This document shows, piece after piece, positions 54,873-64,000 of a DNA stretch of 64,000 nt (the first letter of the stretch is position 1; the number at the start of each line of letters is the position of its first letter). Source of the stretch: Hemicordylus capensis (lineage: Eukaryota; Chordata; Lepidosauria; Squamata; Cordylidae); NCBI RefSeq assembly GCF_027244095.1, contig NC_069662.1:10628501-10692500 (forward strand). Direction: 5' to 3'. Under the pieces are notes generated by a model that was not told the DNA's origin, ran no database searches, and saw only the letters and a program-made list of their open reading frames with translations. The position numbers were made by a program, and so were the translations under genes.

Positions 54873-57800
54873 GTAAAGAGCTAGTTTTCTTAATCCTGAC
54901 ACCAAATGAGGGCAACCTGCATGTATGGATTGGCTTTCTTTTCAGTGGGGTGGGGGATTACCGACAATGCACTATTCTCTTTCTATGACAAATGGCAATC
55001 TACGCCTGATAATTTTATAAAAGCATAGAGAGGTCATTCACACAGCCAAAAACTGTGTTCTACCCAGGTTTAGGAGTTGGGTGTGCTCTCAGTTTTTGTC
55101 GTGCAGAAGCAAGGTAGGAGGAAAACCTGGGTAGAAGTGATTGTGTGTGAAAGCAAGATAGGAGGAAAAGCTAATTTGTTTCTACCGCACAGAAAATTGG
55201 GAGCACACACAGCTAACAACCCCCGGTAGAGCACAGTTTTTTACTGTGTGAATAACCTCAGAATTTTAGAGCTGGAAGGTACCTTGGAGATCTTCTTGCC
55301 CATTACCCCCCCACACACACACACAATTTAGGAATCTCCTACAGTATCCCTGGCAGATGGCCACCCAGCCTCTTTTTGAAAGTCTCCAGGGAAGAAGAGC
55401 CCACTACTGTGCAAGGCAGAGTGTCTTACTGCCATACAACTCATAAAGGTTCTTCGCTCAATTACACTAAACCAAGTTTCTATTTAGCCTTTATTTAATG
55501 CATAGAAACAAGATAGGTTACAAAACTGATAAAATACAGCCAAGATCATTGAAACAATAAAATCTGATCCCATATTTGAAGACTCTGCTTGTGTACATCC
55601 ATTTGCTTACTAATAGCTTTTAAAGCACTAAATAACTTCTAGGGTGATATTCAGAGACATCAAATGTCCAGGACATCAAAAGTCCAGGACATTAAAGGTC
55701 CTCCCTTGATTACAGCCAAAAAATGCTTGACTGCAATATATTGATTAATGAGATAATAAATTGAAATGTAGCTAATGGCATATACTGAAGCAAATGCACT
55801 GTGACACAACATAGAATTTCCATTGCAGGGTGCTGACCCACAACTACCAGCACATCTTGGCCCTGGTATTTGCTGTAAAGAAGATCAATGAAAATCCTGA
55901 GCTCTTACCCAACATGTTCCTGGGCTTCGACATCTATAATAGCTATTTCCTTGCAAGCTGGACCTATCGAGCATCAATGGAACTTCTCTCCACACAGGGC
56001 AGATTCATCCCTAACTACAAATGTGATATCCAGAAGAATCCAGTTGCGGTTATTGGAGGGCCTAACGCTGACCTTGATCTCCACATGGCAACTATCCTGA
56101 GCCTCTACAAGATTCCACTGGTAAAAAATATGAGCATGGAATTTGGGAATTTAACAAGGCAGATGTATTTCTCTTGTCTTTTAGATGTGGTTTGGGGGTT
56201 TGGAGATAGGAGGGGGGCATGAAAAATATATAGAGGCAATAGTTGAATGCTGCATGGAAGTCAAATTCTGACCAAGGATAAGCATCCTTGAGGTTGATTC
56301 ACAACTGGGAGACAAAATAATTCAAGGGCACCCTCAAATGACCTTCTAACACTTGTCCAGACATGCCACCTTCTCTCAGTGTTTCTGCTGTTCATGGCAC
56401 CTCTGGCCATCAGCAAAGTAAAGTCTCCCACATTTGTGTCCTATAATTCCATCATAGTCACATAAATTGAGGGAAGGATCATCCATAATACCATTGAAGA
56501 AAGAACAGTTGGCATCTTGACTACATCCTTGCATTAAAAGCCCAGCAACAGCAGTAGCATCCATGCTTTGGAAGTGCATGCATGTGTGCATGTGTATGTG
56601 TTTGTGTGCATGAGGTGATTTTCACCAATCTCCCCTTTGCCAGAAGCTCTCTCTGCAGCCTAGAAATATGCCTAATCCTTTGGGACATATTGCCAGGTTG
56701 CAAAAAGTGCTTCTGTAGGAAGGGGAGATTGGCCAAATCTCCTCACATCTTGCAAACAAACTGACACATTTCTGAAGTGCAGTTGCTAGTACTGTGCTTG
56801 GGCATCCTTATTTTTTTGCATTCACTGCTGGAAGTGGAGGTGGGCAAGGGGAAGCCTTTTAACCTGGCAATGATTGTGCACACGATTGCCTGCCGTGGTT
56901 AAATGAAGATTTGTTTAACCTTGGCTAGACACTGGGTTAAAACATTGGGCTAATGGGGGCAGACGTGCTGGGATCAGGAGTGATCCCGATGCTCTGCACA
57001 AACAGCCAAACCCACGCTGGGCTGACCTAGCCCAGGCTGTACACAGACTGTACAGAGACTGTTCATGCATTTATCACAATTTGTGAATAGGGCTATGCAC
57101 ACACACTTCAATTTGGAAATAACTTTCCTCCTCTACACTTGCTTTTCTTTATTTTCATTAGCTCACATATGGTTCAGCTTCCATGATGAATAACCATATC
57201 CAAGCTGTTTTCTCCCACTGTATGTTCCCAAATGGGGCCCATCAATATAAAGGGATTCTTCAGCTACTACTGCATTTCAAGTGGACATGGATTGGGGTGA
57301 TTTATCTGGATATTGACACTGCATATAGTTTTGTACAGAATGTGCTTCAGATGTTTTCTCAGAGTGGGGTCTGCTCTGAATTCATAGCAAAATTACCAAC
57401 AATTACTTTTTCCAGGGAAGTCTATACCACAATGCTGGATATAATTCAAATAACAAACATGGCTATGAAAAGTACTGCCAAAGTGGTGATTCTACATGGC
57501 GAAATTCAATCCATAATATGTTTAAGAATGATTCTCAGGTTGTCAGAATTTGAAGACATACCAATGAATACAAATGCTAAATTGTGGATTATGACAGCCC
57601 AGGTGGATTTCACATCACATTCCTCTCTGAGAAGTTGGGACTTAGAGACCATCCATGGGGCTATTTCCTTTGCAGTTCACTCAGTGGAGGTGTTAGGATT
57701 CCATAAGTTCCTTCAGATCAGAAATCCTACCTCTGAAAAAGAAGATGGCTTTATCAAGGCTTTCTGGCAACAGGCATTTCTCTGTTCACTCCCCAGTTCT

Positions 57801-59877
57801 GAGGCAGAAGATGAGGCTCAGGACATCTGCACTGGAGAGGAGAGGCTGGAGACTCTACCTGGATCTGTTTTTGAAATGTCCATGACTGGCCACAGCTACA
57901 GTGTCTACAATGCCGTCTATGCTGTGGCACATGCTTTGCATGCTATGCACTTATCCACATTGACAAATGGAGGGAGATCCAAGCATCTGAATCAACAAGT
58001 AACCTCCTGAGCACATTTATTCAGGAGACCTCACTTGCCATAACATCTGCACCAAACTAATACTAATCTGCCTAATAATGTACTGAAGCAAACACATTTT
58101 CCATCATGCAAAGGGTGAGCAATTTGTGGACATGCCCCCCTTACCCCTGCTGCCCTCTCCACCTCCTGAAAGTCCCCTCTGCAGTTGCACAGGCAGCTTC
58201 AGAAGGAAGGGGGAATTGCTAAACATTGCACCCCTCCTCATGCAACAGAAAACTCTATTGTGTCTAGATCAGGGCTGCAGAATCTTGGCCCTCCTGCATA
58301 TGTTGGATTACAACTCACATCCTCCCTTACTATTGACCACTGTGGCTGGGGATTATGGGAGTTCTAGTTCAAAAACAGCTGAAGGGCTGAAGTTCTGTGG
58401 CCCTAGTCTAGATGGGCTATCACCCATCCTAATTTTTAAAGAGATCCTTTACAGTATGTTTTGTGTGCAAAAGGTTATCAGGGTGCAGTTTTGTTTATCT
58501 TTATTATATGCTTTCCCTCCATACTTAGCTCCATCATTTTCTGAGAAGTATGCCATTTAACAATGGTGCTGAGGAAACATTTTCCTTCAACCAACATGGG
58601 GAATTAGTAGCTGGATTCAATATTATCAACTGGGTCACATTTCCAAACCAGTCCTTTCTAAGAGTAAAGGTGGGAAAGATAGACCCACAGGCTCCCCAAG
58701 ATGAAGCATTCACCATTGATGAGGATGTCATCGTGTGGCCTACAAGGTTCAACCAGGTAAGGTCCATTCACATTTTGGAGTGCATCAAGATATTTGCATA
58801 ATGTTCAAGAAATGATTCACTGATCACTGTTCAGACATTGGAATAGTCCTGCTCTGTGTTGTATCATGTTGGTGGACTCACATTCAGTGATTTTCAATAG
58901 AAGTGTTATTGAATTTAGTAATGGGATGATTTAGGATACAAATTTGACATGCTTATAAAGCATACTGGTATGCTAGGCTGGGCTATGCAACCTCCAATCT
59001 TTATTCCCTGATTCAGACTGTAATCTAAACTGCGAAAATCAATCCTCCCCTTCAACGAGCTGTGACTGAAGTGGCACAAGGAAAGGAGGTTACTTTCCTT
59101 ATCTTTCACTCTTACTACCACTTCCTCCCCCTTTCCTCTCCTCTCTTCTCGAAATGCTGCTAGAATAGCACCAGGGCCAGAGATTCTGGGAAATCTAATG
59201 CTTCCAAGAATCCAAGGGAAATTACATTTCCTAGAGGCTATTCTCACGACCAGCAAAAATCGGGCTAGGAGAGCCTAGCCCAATTTTTGCTGCTCGTGTA
59301 AACCACCGGGCTCGTAGGCGGCTACAAGTGACTAACGTGCTTGAGAAGCCCTCCCCTTAACCTAGGTTAGCAGAGCGGAACTCACAAGGAGACCCCTGAC
59401 TGGGAGGCTAAAAAGCAGCCACCCGGCTCAGGGGTCTCTCCAGCATGCTCTGTGTGCTCGTGAAGAGGATGCTGGAACTTCTCGGGGCTGCATGGCCCCC
59501 AAACTCGGAATCCCCCGCCGGCTCCGTGATGGAGCCAGCAGTTATATGGGCAGCCGATCTGGCTGCCCAGGCAGGGCTTGCTGATTGTCTGCTTAGCCCA
59601 CTCTCCCCACAAACTCTTTCAAAGAGGGTCTCACTGATCGTCTCCTAGTGTCTTTGGAAAGCTGCCATAATTTAATTCCAAGAAAGGAAGCTTGATGAAG
59701 AGAAAGAGGGCTGAGAAAGGGTCAGAGGGGGAGAAAAGAGGAGCAGAGGAAGAGAGAGATACCCTGCACTTTCTTCCTACTGCCATTGAAACCACTGCCA
59801 AAGCAATCCAAGTAAAATGATCTGGGAGCTCATGCAATAGAGTTTCCCAACCTTGGATATCCAGATGTTATATGCTC

Positions 59878-59908
<31 letters not shown>

Positions 59909-62900
59909 CCAGGTGTTATTGAACTACATCTCTTGGAAAGTGATTGTGGCTGGGGATTATGAGAATTGTGGTCCAACAACATTTGAGGGCCCAAGTTTGG
60001 GAAATCCTGCTTTAGAGGCTTACAGCTTGCTGGGGAAGTATTGTTATTTCATCATTCCCAGGCCAATGGGATGAAGACAGCAACTGGATAGTAACCACCT
60101 GTAACTGGGTAGCAAAACTGGAGGATTGTTTCAACATAGTGGCCACCTTCATATGTAATGTGAAACCATGGGTCCAATGGACCTGCGGTTGCTCCCCACT
60201 CCCCCTGCTCTCCCGTCTGAATTCAGACAAAATGGAGAGCTCCCTCTCTGCAGTCTCAATGACTACAAAGAGAAGGAGGAACTAGCTGCCTGGGCTTCCT
60301 TATTTACTAAAGGACAGTCCCAGCAGCCAATTACTGATGGAGCTAGGGAGGAGCTTCCTCCTTCAACTCTGGTTGCAGGGCAACCAGGCTGCACTGCCAG
60401 CATTTGGATGTAATATTGGCACCACAGAACTGGAGGTCCAGGTGGTGGACCTCACTACAAACCAAAGGTACAAAGCACAGTTTGGGGAGGAAAAACGTGG
60501 GTCAATTTTTTGATGAAACTGTTGTTGCCCACATTCGGACATAAAGTTTTCAAAACCGGAGGTCCCTTCACCTCTGGTTTTGCATTACATGCGAATGTGT
60601 CCAGTATAACTAGGGCCTTCTGCAATTTGTAGGGCAATTCTTGAACTTCTGGGCAGAGAACATTTGGGTCAAATTTTGAGAGGTTCGGTGGTGAAAGAGG
60701 GTCTGAAACTATTTCCTTACAATTCATCTTGTTTCACTGCCAACTCCTTGGTTTGCATTGGTTCTTCTGGCAGCACTGGTGGTGGTCTTTCTACTGCCAG
60801 CAACCATCTTCAAGCCCAACACACACAACAACAAAACAACAACAACACCTTTCCAAGCCATGTTATATAACTGACCAGGATTCTGGGAGGAGGAATGGTG
60901 ACCACAAGCTATTAATGGCTGGGGAGAATTCAGCTGCTGCCACCAGTAATTTTAATGCCCCCAACTTCACCTCATCTCTTAAAAAAAAACCCTGAAATGT
61001 CTATCTCCACATTTTTCCATGGGCCAGTAGAATCAGAGGGTTATTCCAGGTAGGCCCTAGTTATTAGGGACAATTCCCTTCACTACTCAAATGTCCTCTG
61101 CTTTTTGGGAGCATCCCTTTTGCATACTCCAAGAACTCAAGCAGTTGGTGCAGCCTGAGGATGTGGACAAGATCCTGTGTGGTGTGCGGGCGACATCGTG
61201 CGCTCTTGACCCTTGCCCTTCATGGCTAATAAAAACTGCCAGGGAGCGTACAGGTGGATGGTTGGAGGTGATCATTAATGCTTCATCAAGGGAGGGCAGG
61301 ATGTCACCATGCCTTAAGGAGGAGGTGTTAAGACCATTATTAAAAAATCCTCCCCTTGATCCCTCCAACCTGGATAACTATAGACCTGTATCTAACCTTC
61401 CCCTTTTGAGCAAGGTGATAGAGCGTGTGGTGGCATCCCAGCTGCAGAGGGTCTTGGATGATACGGATTATCTGGTCCCTTTTCAATCTGGCTTCCGCCC
61501 CGGATATAGGACTGAAACTGCCTTGGTTGCTCTAGTGGATTACTTTCACTGGGAACTAGACAGGGCGAATGCATCCCTGTTGGTTCTGCTGGACCTCTTG
61601 GCGGCATTTGATACCATCAACCATGGTATCCTTCTGGACCGCCTCTTGAGTATGGGAATTGGAGGTACTCTGTTGGAGTGGTTCCATTCCTTTCTTGGGG
61701 GGAGGGTCCTGAAGGTGGTGCTGGGGGACTACTGCTTGCCCTCGTGGCTGTGGGCCTGTGGGGTCCAGAAGGGTTCAGTTTTGTCCCCCATGCTGTTTAA
61801 CATCTACATGAAGCCGCTGGGAGAGGTCATCCAGAGATTTGGACTGAGCCGTCAGCAATATGCGGATGACACTCAGCTCTATCTCTCCTTGTCACCTGAT
61901 CCTAGGGAGGCAGTGGATGTCCTGAATCTGGGGCTGGAGGCTGTGATGGGTTGGATGTGGCCTAATAATCTGAGACTGAATCCGGACAAGACGGAGGCAA
62001 TGTTTGTCAGTAGGAGAGCCAATTGGGATGAGGATATTTTACTGGTTCTGGATGGGGTTGCACTCCCCTTGAAGGACCAAGTACACAGCTTGAGGGTATT
62101 ACTGGACCTGGCTCTGCTTTTGTAAGCTCAGGTGGAGGTGGTGGCCAGGGCTTTGCACGGCTTTGGCTAGTGCACCAGCTGTGCCCCTTTCTCAAGAAGG
62201 CAGGTCTGGCCACAGTTACCCATGCCTTGGTCACGTCACGGCTGGATTACTGTAATGCATTCTATGTAGGGCTGCCCTTGAAGAATATCTGGAAACTTCA
62301 GCTTGTACAAAATGTGGCAGCTAGGGCTCTATCTGGAGCTGCCTGGTGTGATCATATCACACCTATTTTGAAAGAGCTCCACTAGCTACCAGTGTGTTTC
62401 TGGGTCCAATTCAAGGTGCTGTTTTTGACTTTTAAAGTCCTTCATGGTTTGGGCCCGGGATACCTGAGGGTCCGCCTGCTCCCAAGGGTTGCTGCCCGCT
62501 TCACAAGATCATCTGAGGGGGCTCTGCTCTGGGTGCTGACAATGAGGGAGGCTCGGTTGTCGTTCACGTGGGACATGGCCTTCTCTGTTGCTGCCCCCAG
62601 ACTCTGGAATGCTTTCCCAGTGGTCATTCGCCCTTGGACTCCATCACAGTTTTTAGAAAGCTTGTTAAACCTTGGCTTTTTATCCAGGCCTTTACATGAT
62701 TGTTTTATTGCTGTTTCTGTCTGTTTTTATCCTTGTACAGTTTTTATGTTTGTATTTTATATATTTTAAATCAGTTTTGTTGCCATATGTTTAGCTTAAT
62801 ACCTTTAACTGTCATTTTTATTATATATTTTTTAACTTTTGTAAAACTCCTTGGGATTGTTTTTAATGAAAGGTGGTATATAAATTTAACAATAAATAAA

Positions 62901-63704
62901 AAATACTCACAAGGAATACACACAACCCCCCAAGATTTTGAAGGCTGAGTTCGCACATAATGCAAAACCATGGGTCCAATGGACCCACATCTCCTTTCCC
63001 CACTCCCTGCTCTTCTGTCTGAATTTGGACATAACTGAGAGCAGGCACTCTGCAGTCAGGGAGACTGAAGACAAGAGGGGTGAACTGGCTGTGCAGGCTT
63101 CCTTCTTGTATGAAGGAAAGCCCACATAGCCAATCCCAGCCAGAAAGAAGGAAGACCTTCCTCCTTCAACTCCAGTTACAGAGAACACAGCCTGCAGTTC
63201 CTCATTGTCACATAACACAGGCTGTGCTCAACCTTGTGTTGGCATGGTGAAAATCACTACAACCCAAAGGTACAAAATGGAGTTTGGAGAGTGAAACTTT
63301 GGGTTGCTCTCCATGTGTAACTGGAGTTTGGACAGGGTGTCCTTCATTTGGACATACAGGTTTGTCAACTTCTGGCCCCATCAACTCTGGTTTCATGTTA
63401 CACGTGAGTGGGGTGACTGAGTTATTTATAGCCCAGGTCCGCCGGCTGCAATGGACACAAGCAATGTCATTATACCACACCAGCAGCAATCCATTTCTTC
63501 ACCACATATTGATCACTGAGACACCAACTCTTGACATCTGCTTTCCAGTATTCAAACACCACTTTCATTTTGGATAGGCACAGCCACTTTCTCTATGTAA
63601 TGGCCCTTGCTATCCCGGTTACAGTAGGAAAAAGAAGGAAGGGGAGCCATTTTGTTGCTATGATTGCCTTCCATGCCCAGAAGGGAAGATTTCAAACCAG
63701 CAAG
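54658..63704 (+). CDS. V2R-3: vomeronasal type-2 receptor, exons 1-5 in window, 3' end outside
   Basis: A third tandem V2R. Exons are 54658-54872, 55829-56120, 57162-57998, 58529-58756 and 63578-63704, giving 566 residues plus one base of a split codon, all in phase and without stops. Signal peptide is [16 protein letters not shown]; an ATG at 54661 could also serve as start. Ligand-binding region to about residue 524, then the cysteine-rich segment ([31 protein letters not shown]). The 7TM exon must lie beyond base 64000 if the gene is whole; in V2R-1 and V2R-2 it starts 1.4-1.5 kb after exon 5. Intron 4 is 4.8 kb, enlarged by an L2 LINE and other repeats. Odd points: the exon 3 donor follows CAA rather than CAG, and exon 5 changes the conserved CNDHCH to CNGPCY, with all six cysteines kept. 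Function is probable but not established. Confidence 0.88.
55030..55259. mobile_element. 230-bp foldback DNA element, second whole copy
   Basis: It begins GAGGTCATTCACACAGCC and ends TGTGTGAATAACCTC. AGA occurs on both sides (55027-55029 and 55260-55262), a possible 3-bp target duplication. The interior has GGTAGGAGGAAAACCTGGGT and GGGAGCACACACAGC as in 27115-27410. Confidence 0.7.
55263..55450 (-). mobile_element. CR1-like LINE fragment
   Basis: TTTTAGAGCTGGAAGGTACC, TTGGAGATCTTCTTGCCC, TCCTACAGTATCCCTGGCAG and GGCCACCCAGCCTCTTTTTG follow the well-known amniote CR1 text, in reverse of the coding sense. A shorter piece lies at about 11848-11876. Confidence 0.6.
55829..56120 (+). CDS. V2R-3 exon 2
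   Basis: Acceptor CATTGCAG|GG and donor CACTG|GTAAAA; 292 bp. It encodes [20 protein letters not shown] and [20 protein letters not shown]. The last codon is CTG where the paralogues have CAG. Confidence 0.9.
56850..57080. repeat. dispersed repeat with CCAAACCCACGCTGGGC core, copy 3
   Basis: TTAACCTTGGCTAGACACTG, GGGATCAGGAGTGATCCCG and CCCACGCTGGGCTGACCTAG then CCCAGGCTGTACACA follow the order of 2215-2405 with more decay. Confidence 0.4.
57162..57998 (+). CDS. V2R-3 exon 3
   Basis: Acceptor TCATTAG|CTC; donor CAA|GTAACC, which is weaker than the CAG|GT or AAG|GT of the paralogues. 837 bp, 279 codons, phase 0. It encodes [37 protein letters not shown] and [20 protein letters not shown]. 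Confidence 0.9.
58265..58410. repeat. hAT-like MITE copy (GGGAGTTCTAGTTCA)
   Basis: CAGGGCTGCAGAATCTTGGC at the left, GGCTGGGGATTATGGGAGTT in the core and GAAGTTCTGTGGCCCTAG at the right, with inverted ends. Same family as 20193-20360. Confidence 0.55.
58529..58756 (+). CDS. V2R-3 exon 4
   Basis: Acceptor TACTTAG|CTC and donor CCAG|GTAAGG; 228 bp. It encodes [37 protein letters not shown] and WPTRFNQ. Confidence 0.92.
59238..59648 (-). repeat. GC-rich interspersed element, copy 5 (reverse)
   Basis: GGCTATTCTCACGACCAGC, AAAATCGGGCTAGGAGAGCC / TAGCCCAATTTTTGC (hairpin), CCCCTGACTGGGAGGC, GCCGGCTCCGTGATGGAGCC, CCGATCTGGCTGCCCAGG and TCTCACTGATCG. TTTCCTAG and TCTCCTAG near its two edges (about 59229 and 59641) may be the target duplication. 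Confidence 0.65.
59838..60009. mobile_element. hAT-like MITE carrying an inserted U6 fragment
   Basis: AGAGTTTCCCAACCTTGG at the left, GGCTGGGGATTATGAGAATT in the core and CAAGTTTGGGAAATCCTG at the right. The family is that of 45120-45233. It is interrupted at 59873-59908 by snRNA sequence. Confidence 0.65.
59873..59908 (+). pseudogene. 36-nt 5' fragment of U6 snRNA, retrocopied
   Basis: TGCTCGCTTCGGCAGCACAT then ATACTAAAATTGGAAC matches the 5' end of vertebrate U6 from its second nucleotide. It stops before the catalytic core, so it is not a gene. Near-identical 11-mers, CCAGATGTTAT (59861-59871) and CCAGGTGTTAT (59909-59919), flank it and look like a target duplication. No A-rich tail is present. 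Confidence 0.85.
60147..60603. repeat. ~450-bp interspersed element, copy 4, best preserved ends
   Basis: It begins TGGCCACCTTCATATGTAAT then GTGAAACCA and ends TGGTTTTGCATTACATGCG then AATGTGTCCA, imperfect inverted repeats of about 29 bp. GGGTCCAATGGACC lies near the start. Non-coding; lies in intron 4 of V2R-3. Confidence 0.7.
61060..62893 (+). mobile_element. L2-clade LINE, 5'-truncated, with reverse transcriptase
   Basis: 61091-62125 reads a 344-residue piece of ORF2. It has [60 protein letters not shown], the catalytic [14 protein letters not shown], and [16 protein letters not shown]. It then stops (TAA at 62123-62125); similarity continues in another frame at 62170-62385 ([20 protein letters not shown]) and, after a TAG at 62383-62385, at 62392-62769 (LNCLGPGYLR-like and [10 protein letters not shown]). 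The region around 62125-62170 also contains a further stop and a shift. The usual GVPQGS is GVQKGS here. The 3' end is a LINE tail ending AAATTTAACAATAAATAAA. The N-terminal endonuclease and ORF1 are absent. It sits in V2R-3 intron 4 in sense orientation and cannot move by itself. Confidence 0.88.
62943..63412. repeat. ~450-bp interspersed element, copy 5
   Basis: GGCTGAGTTCGCACATAATG, CATGGGTCCAATGGACCCAC, GAGCAGGCACTCTGCAGTCA and CTGGTTTCATGTTACACGTG in family order. Its end lies about 165 bp before V2R-3 exon 5. Confidence 0.65.
63578..63704 (+). CDS. V2R-3 exon 5 (cysteine-rich linker)
   Basis: Acceptor TTGGATAG|GCA and donor CAAG|GTAAGA; 127 bp. It encodes [20 protein letters not shown] and [14 protein letters not shown]. 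The acceptor has a TAG where the others have CAG. Confidence 0.88.
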
Positions 63705-64000
63705 GTAAGAAGTGTAGTGAGTTTATCAGCCATTTTAACTATGATTTACTTGTTATTCATCAATATAACATATTGCATATATAAATGTTTCCCTGATTAC
63801 TGTAAAGTGGTCCACAATTGGATGGTAATGATGGTTACTGATTAGTTGATACAAGGCTGGTTGACACAATGGAAGAAAAGGAGAAGCACCCTACCCTAAT
63901 CTGGGAGCTGTGCTCACTCCGATTTTCTGCTTGTGTGTGAATTTTAAAAAAAGGTTTGGAAGAATTGACAGGGATCATCTGCTAAGCAGCAGCTGGGTAG
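63705..64000 (+). other. start of V2R-3 intron 5
   Basis: No exon or repeat recognised. The 7TM exon is expected downstream of the window. Confidence 0.5.

Noticed and set aside
59873-59908. Functional U6 snRNA gene
   Set aside because: Only the first 36 nt or so are present, with no upstream promoter elements and no 3' T run.
60610-61059. 5' part of the L2 element
   Set aside because: No L2 coding similarity could be read here; only CA/AAC-rich text near 60820-60845.

Overview
This window looks like nuclear DNA of a squamate reptile, most likely a lizard. The evidence is large introns with GT/AG boundaries, tandem vomeronasal type-2 receptor (V2R) genes of the large squamate type, a Sauria-type tRNA-derived SINE, an L2-clade LINE, and dense small DNA transposons. 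No prokaryotic feature is present. All host genes lie on the + strand and all are chemosensory receptors.

Layout: a 5'-truncated V2R seven-transmembrane exon (1341-1901); a complete six-exon V2R (8026-21395, 871 aa predicted); a second complete six-exon V2R (25952-38709, 868 aa); two intact intronless-coding olfactory receptor (OR) genes (46077-47012 and 51549-52493); and a third V2R (54658 onward) with exons 1-5 in the window and its seven-transmembrane exon expected beyond base 64000. The three V2Rs share the same exon plan: about 215, 292, about 840-858, 228, 127 and about 900 bp, with matching splice phases. Each encodes a signal peptide, a Venus-flytrap ligand-binding region, a cysteine-rich linker and, where seen, a family C 7TM domain. 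The ORs are class II-like tandem duplicates whose upstream flanks are also recognisably duplicated.

The rest is mostly repeats. Several non-autonomous hAT-like elements can be delimited exactly because 8-bp target duplications survive (5708-7434, 14352-14863, 19735-20192, 24867-25175, 29239-29731, 32054-32375, 43889-44279, 45120-45233). Other families are foldback elements with GAGGTCATTCACAC ends, a GC-rich family seen about five times, a family of about 450 bp seen about five times, tRNA-derived SINEs on both strands, an L2 LINE with a readable reverse transcriptase (61060-62893), an R2/R4-like LINE remnant, and a decayed Ty3/gypsy fossil.

Functionally this is a sensory receptor array: V2Rs act in vomeronasal neurons and ORs in olfactory neurons. 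I did not find a new enzymatic or defence system. The most notable points are the OR pair inside a V2R array, the shared 5' flank of the V2Rs, a 36-nt U6 snRNA fragment with its own target duplication, a near-perfect 82-bp palindrome, and the set of exactly bounded hAT-like families.
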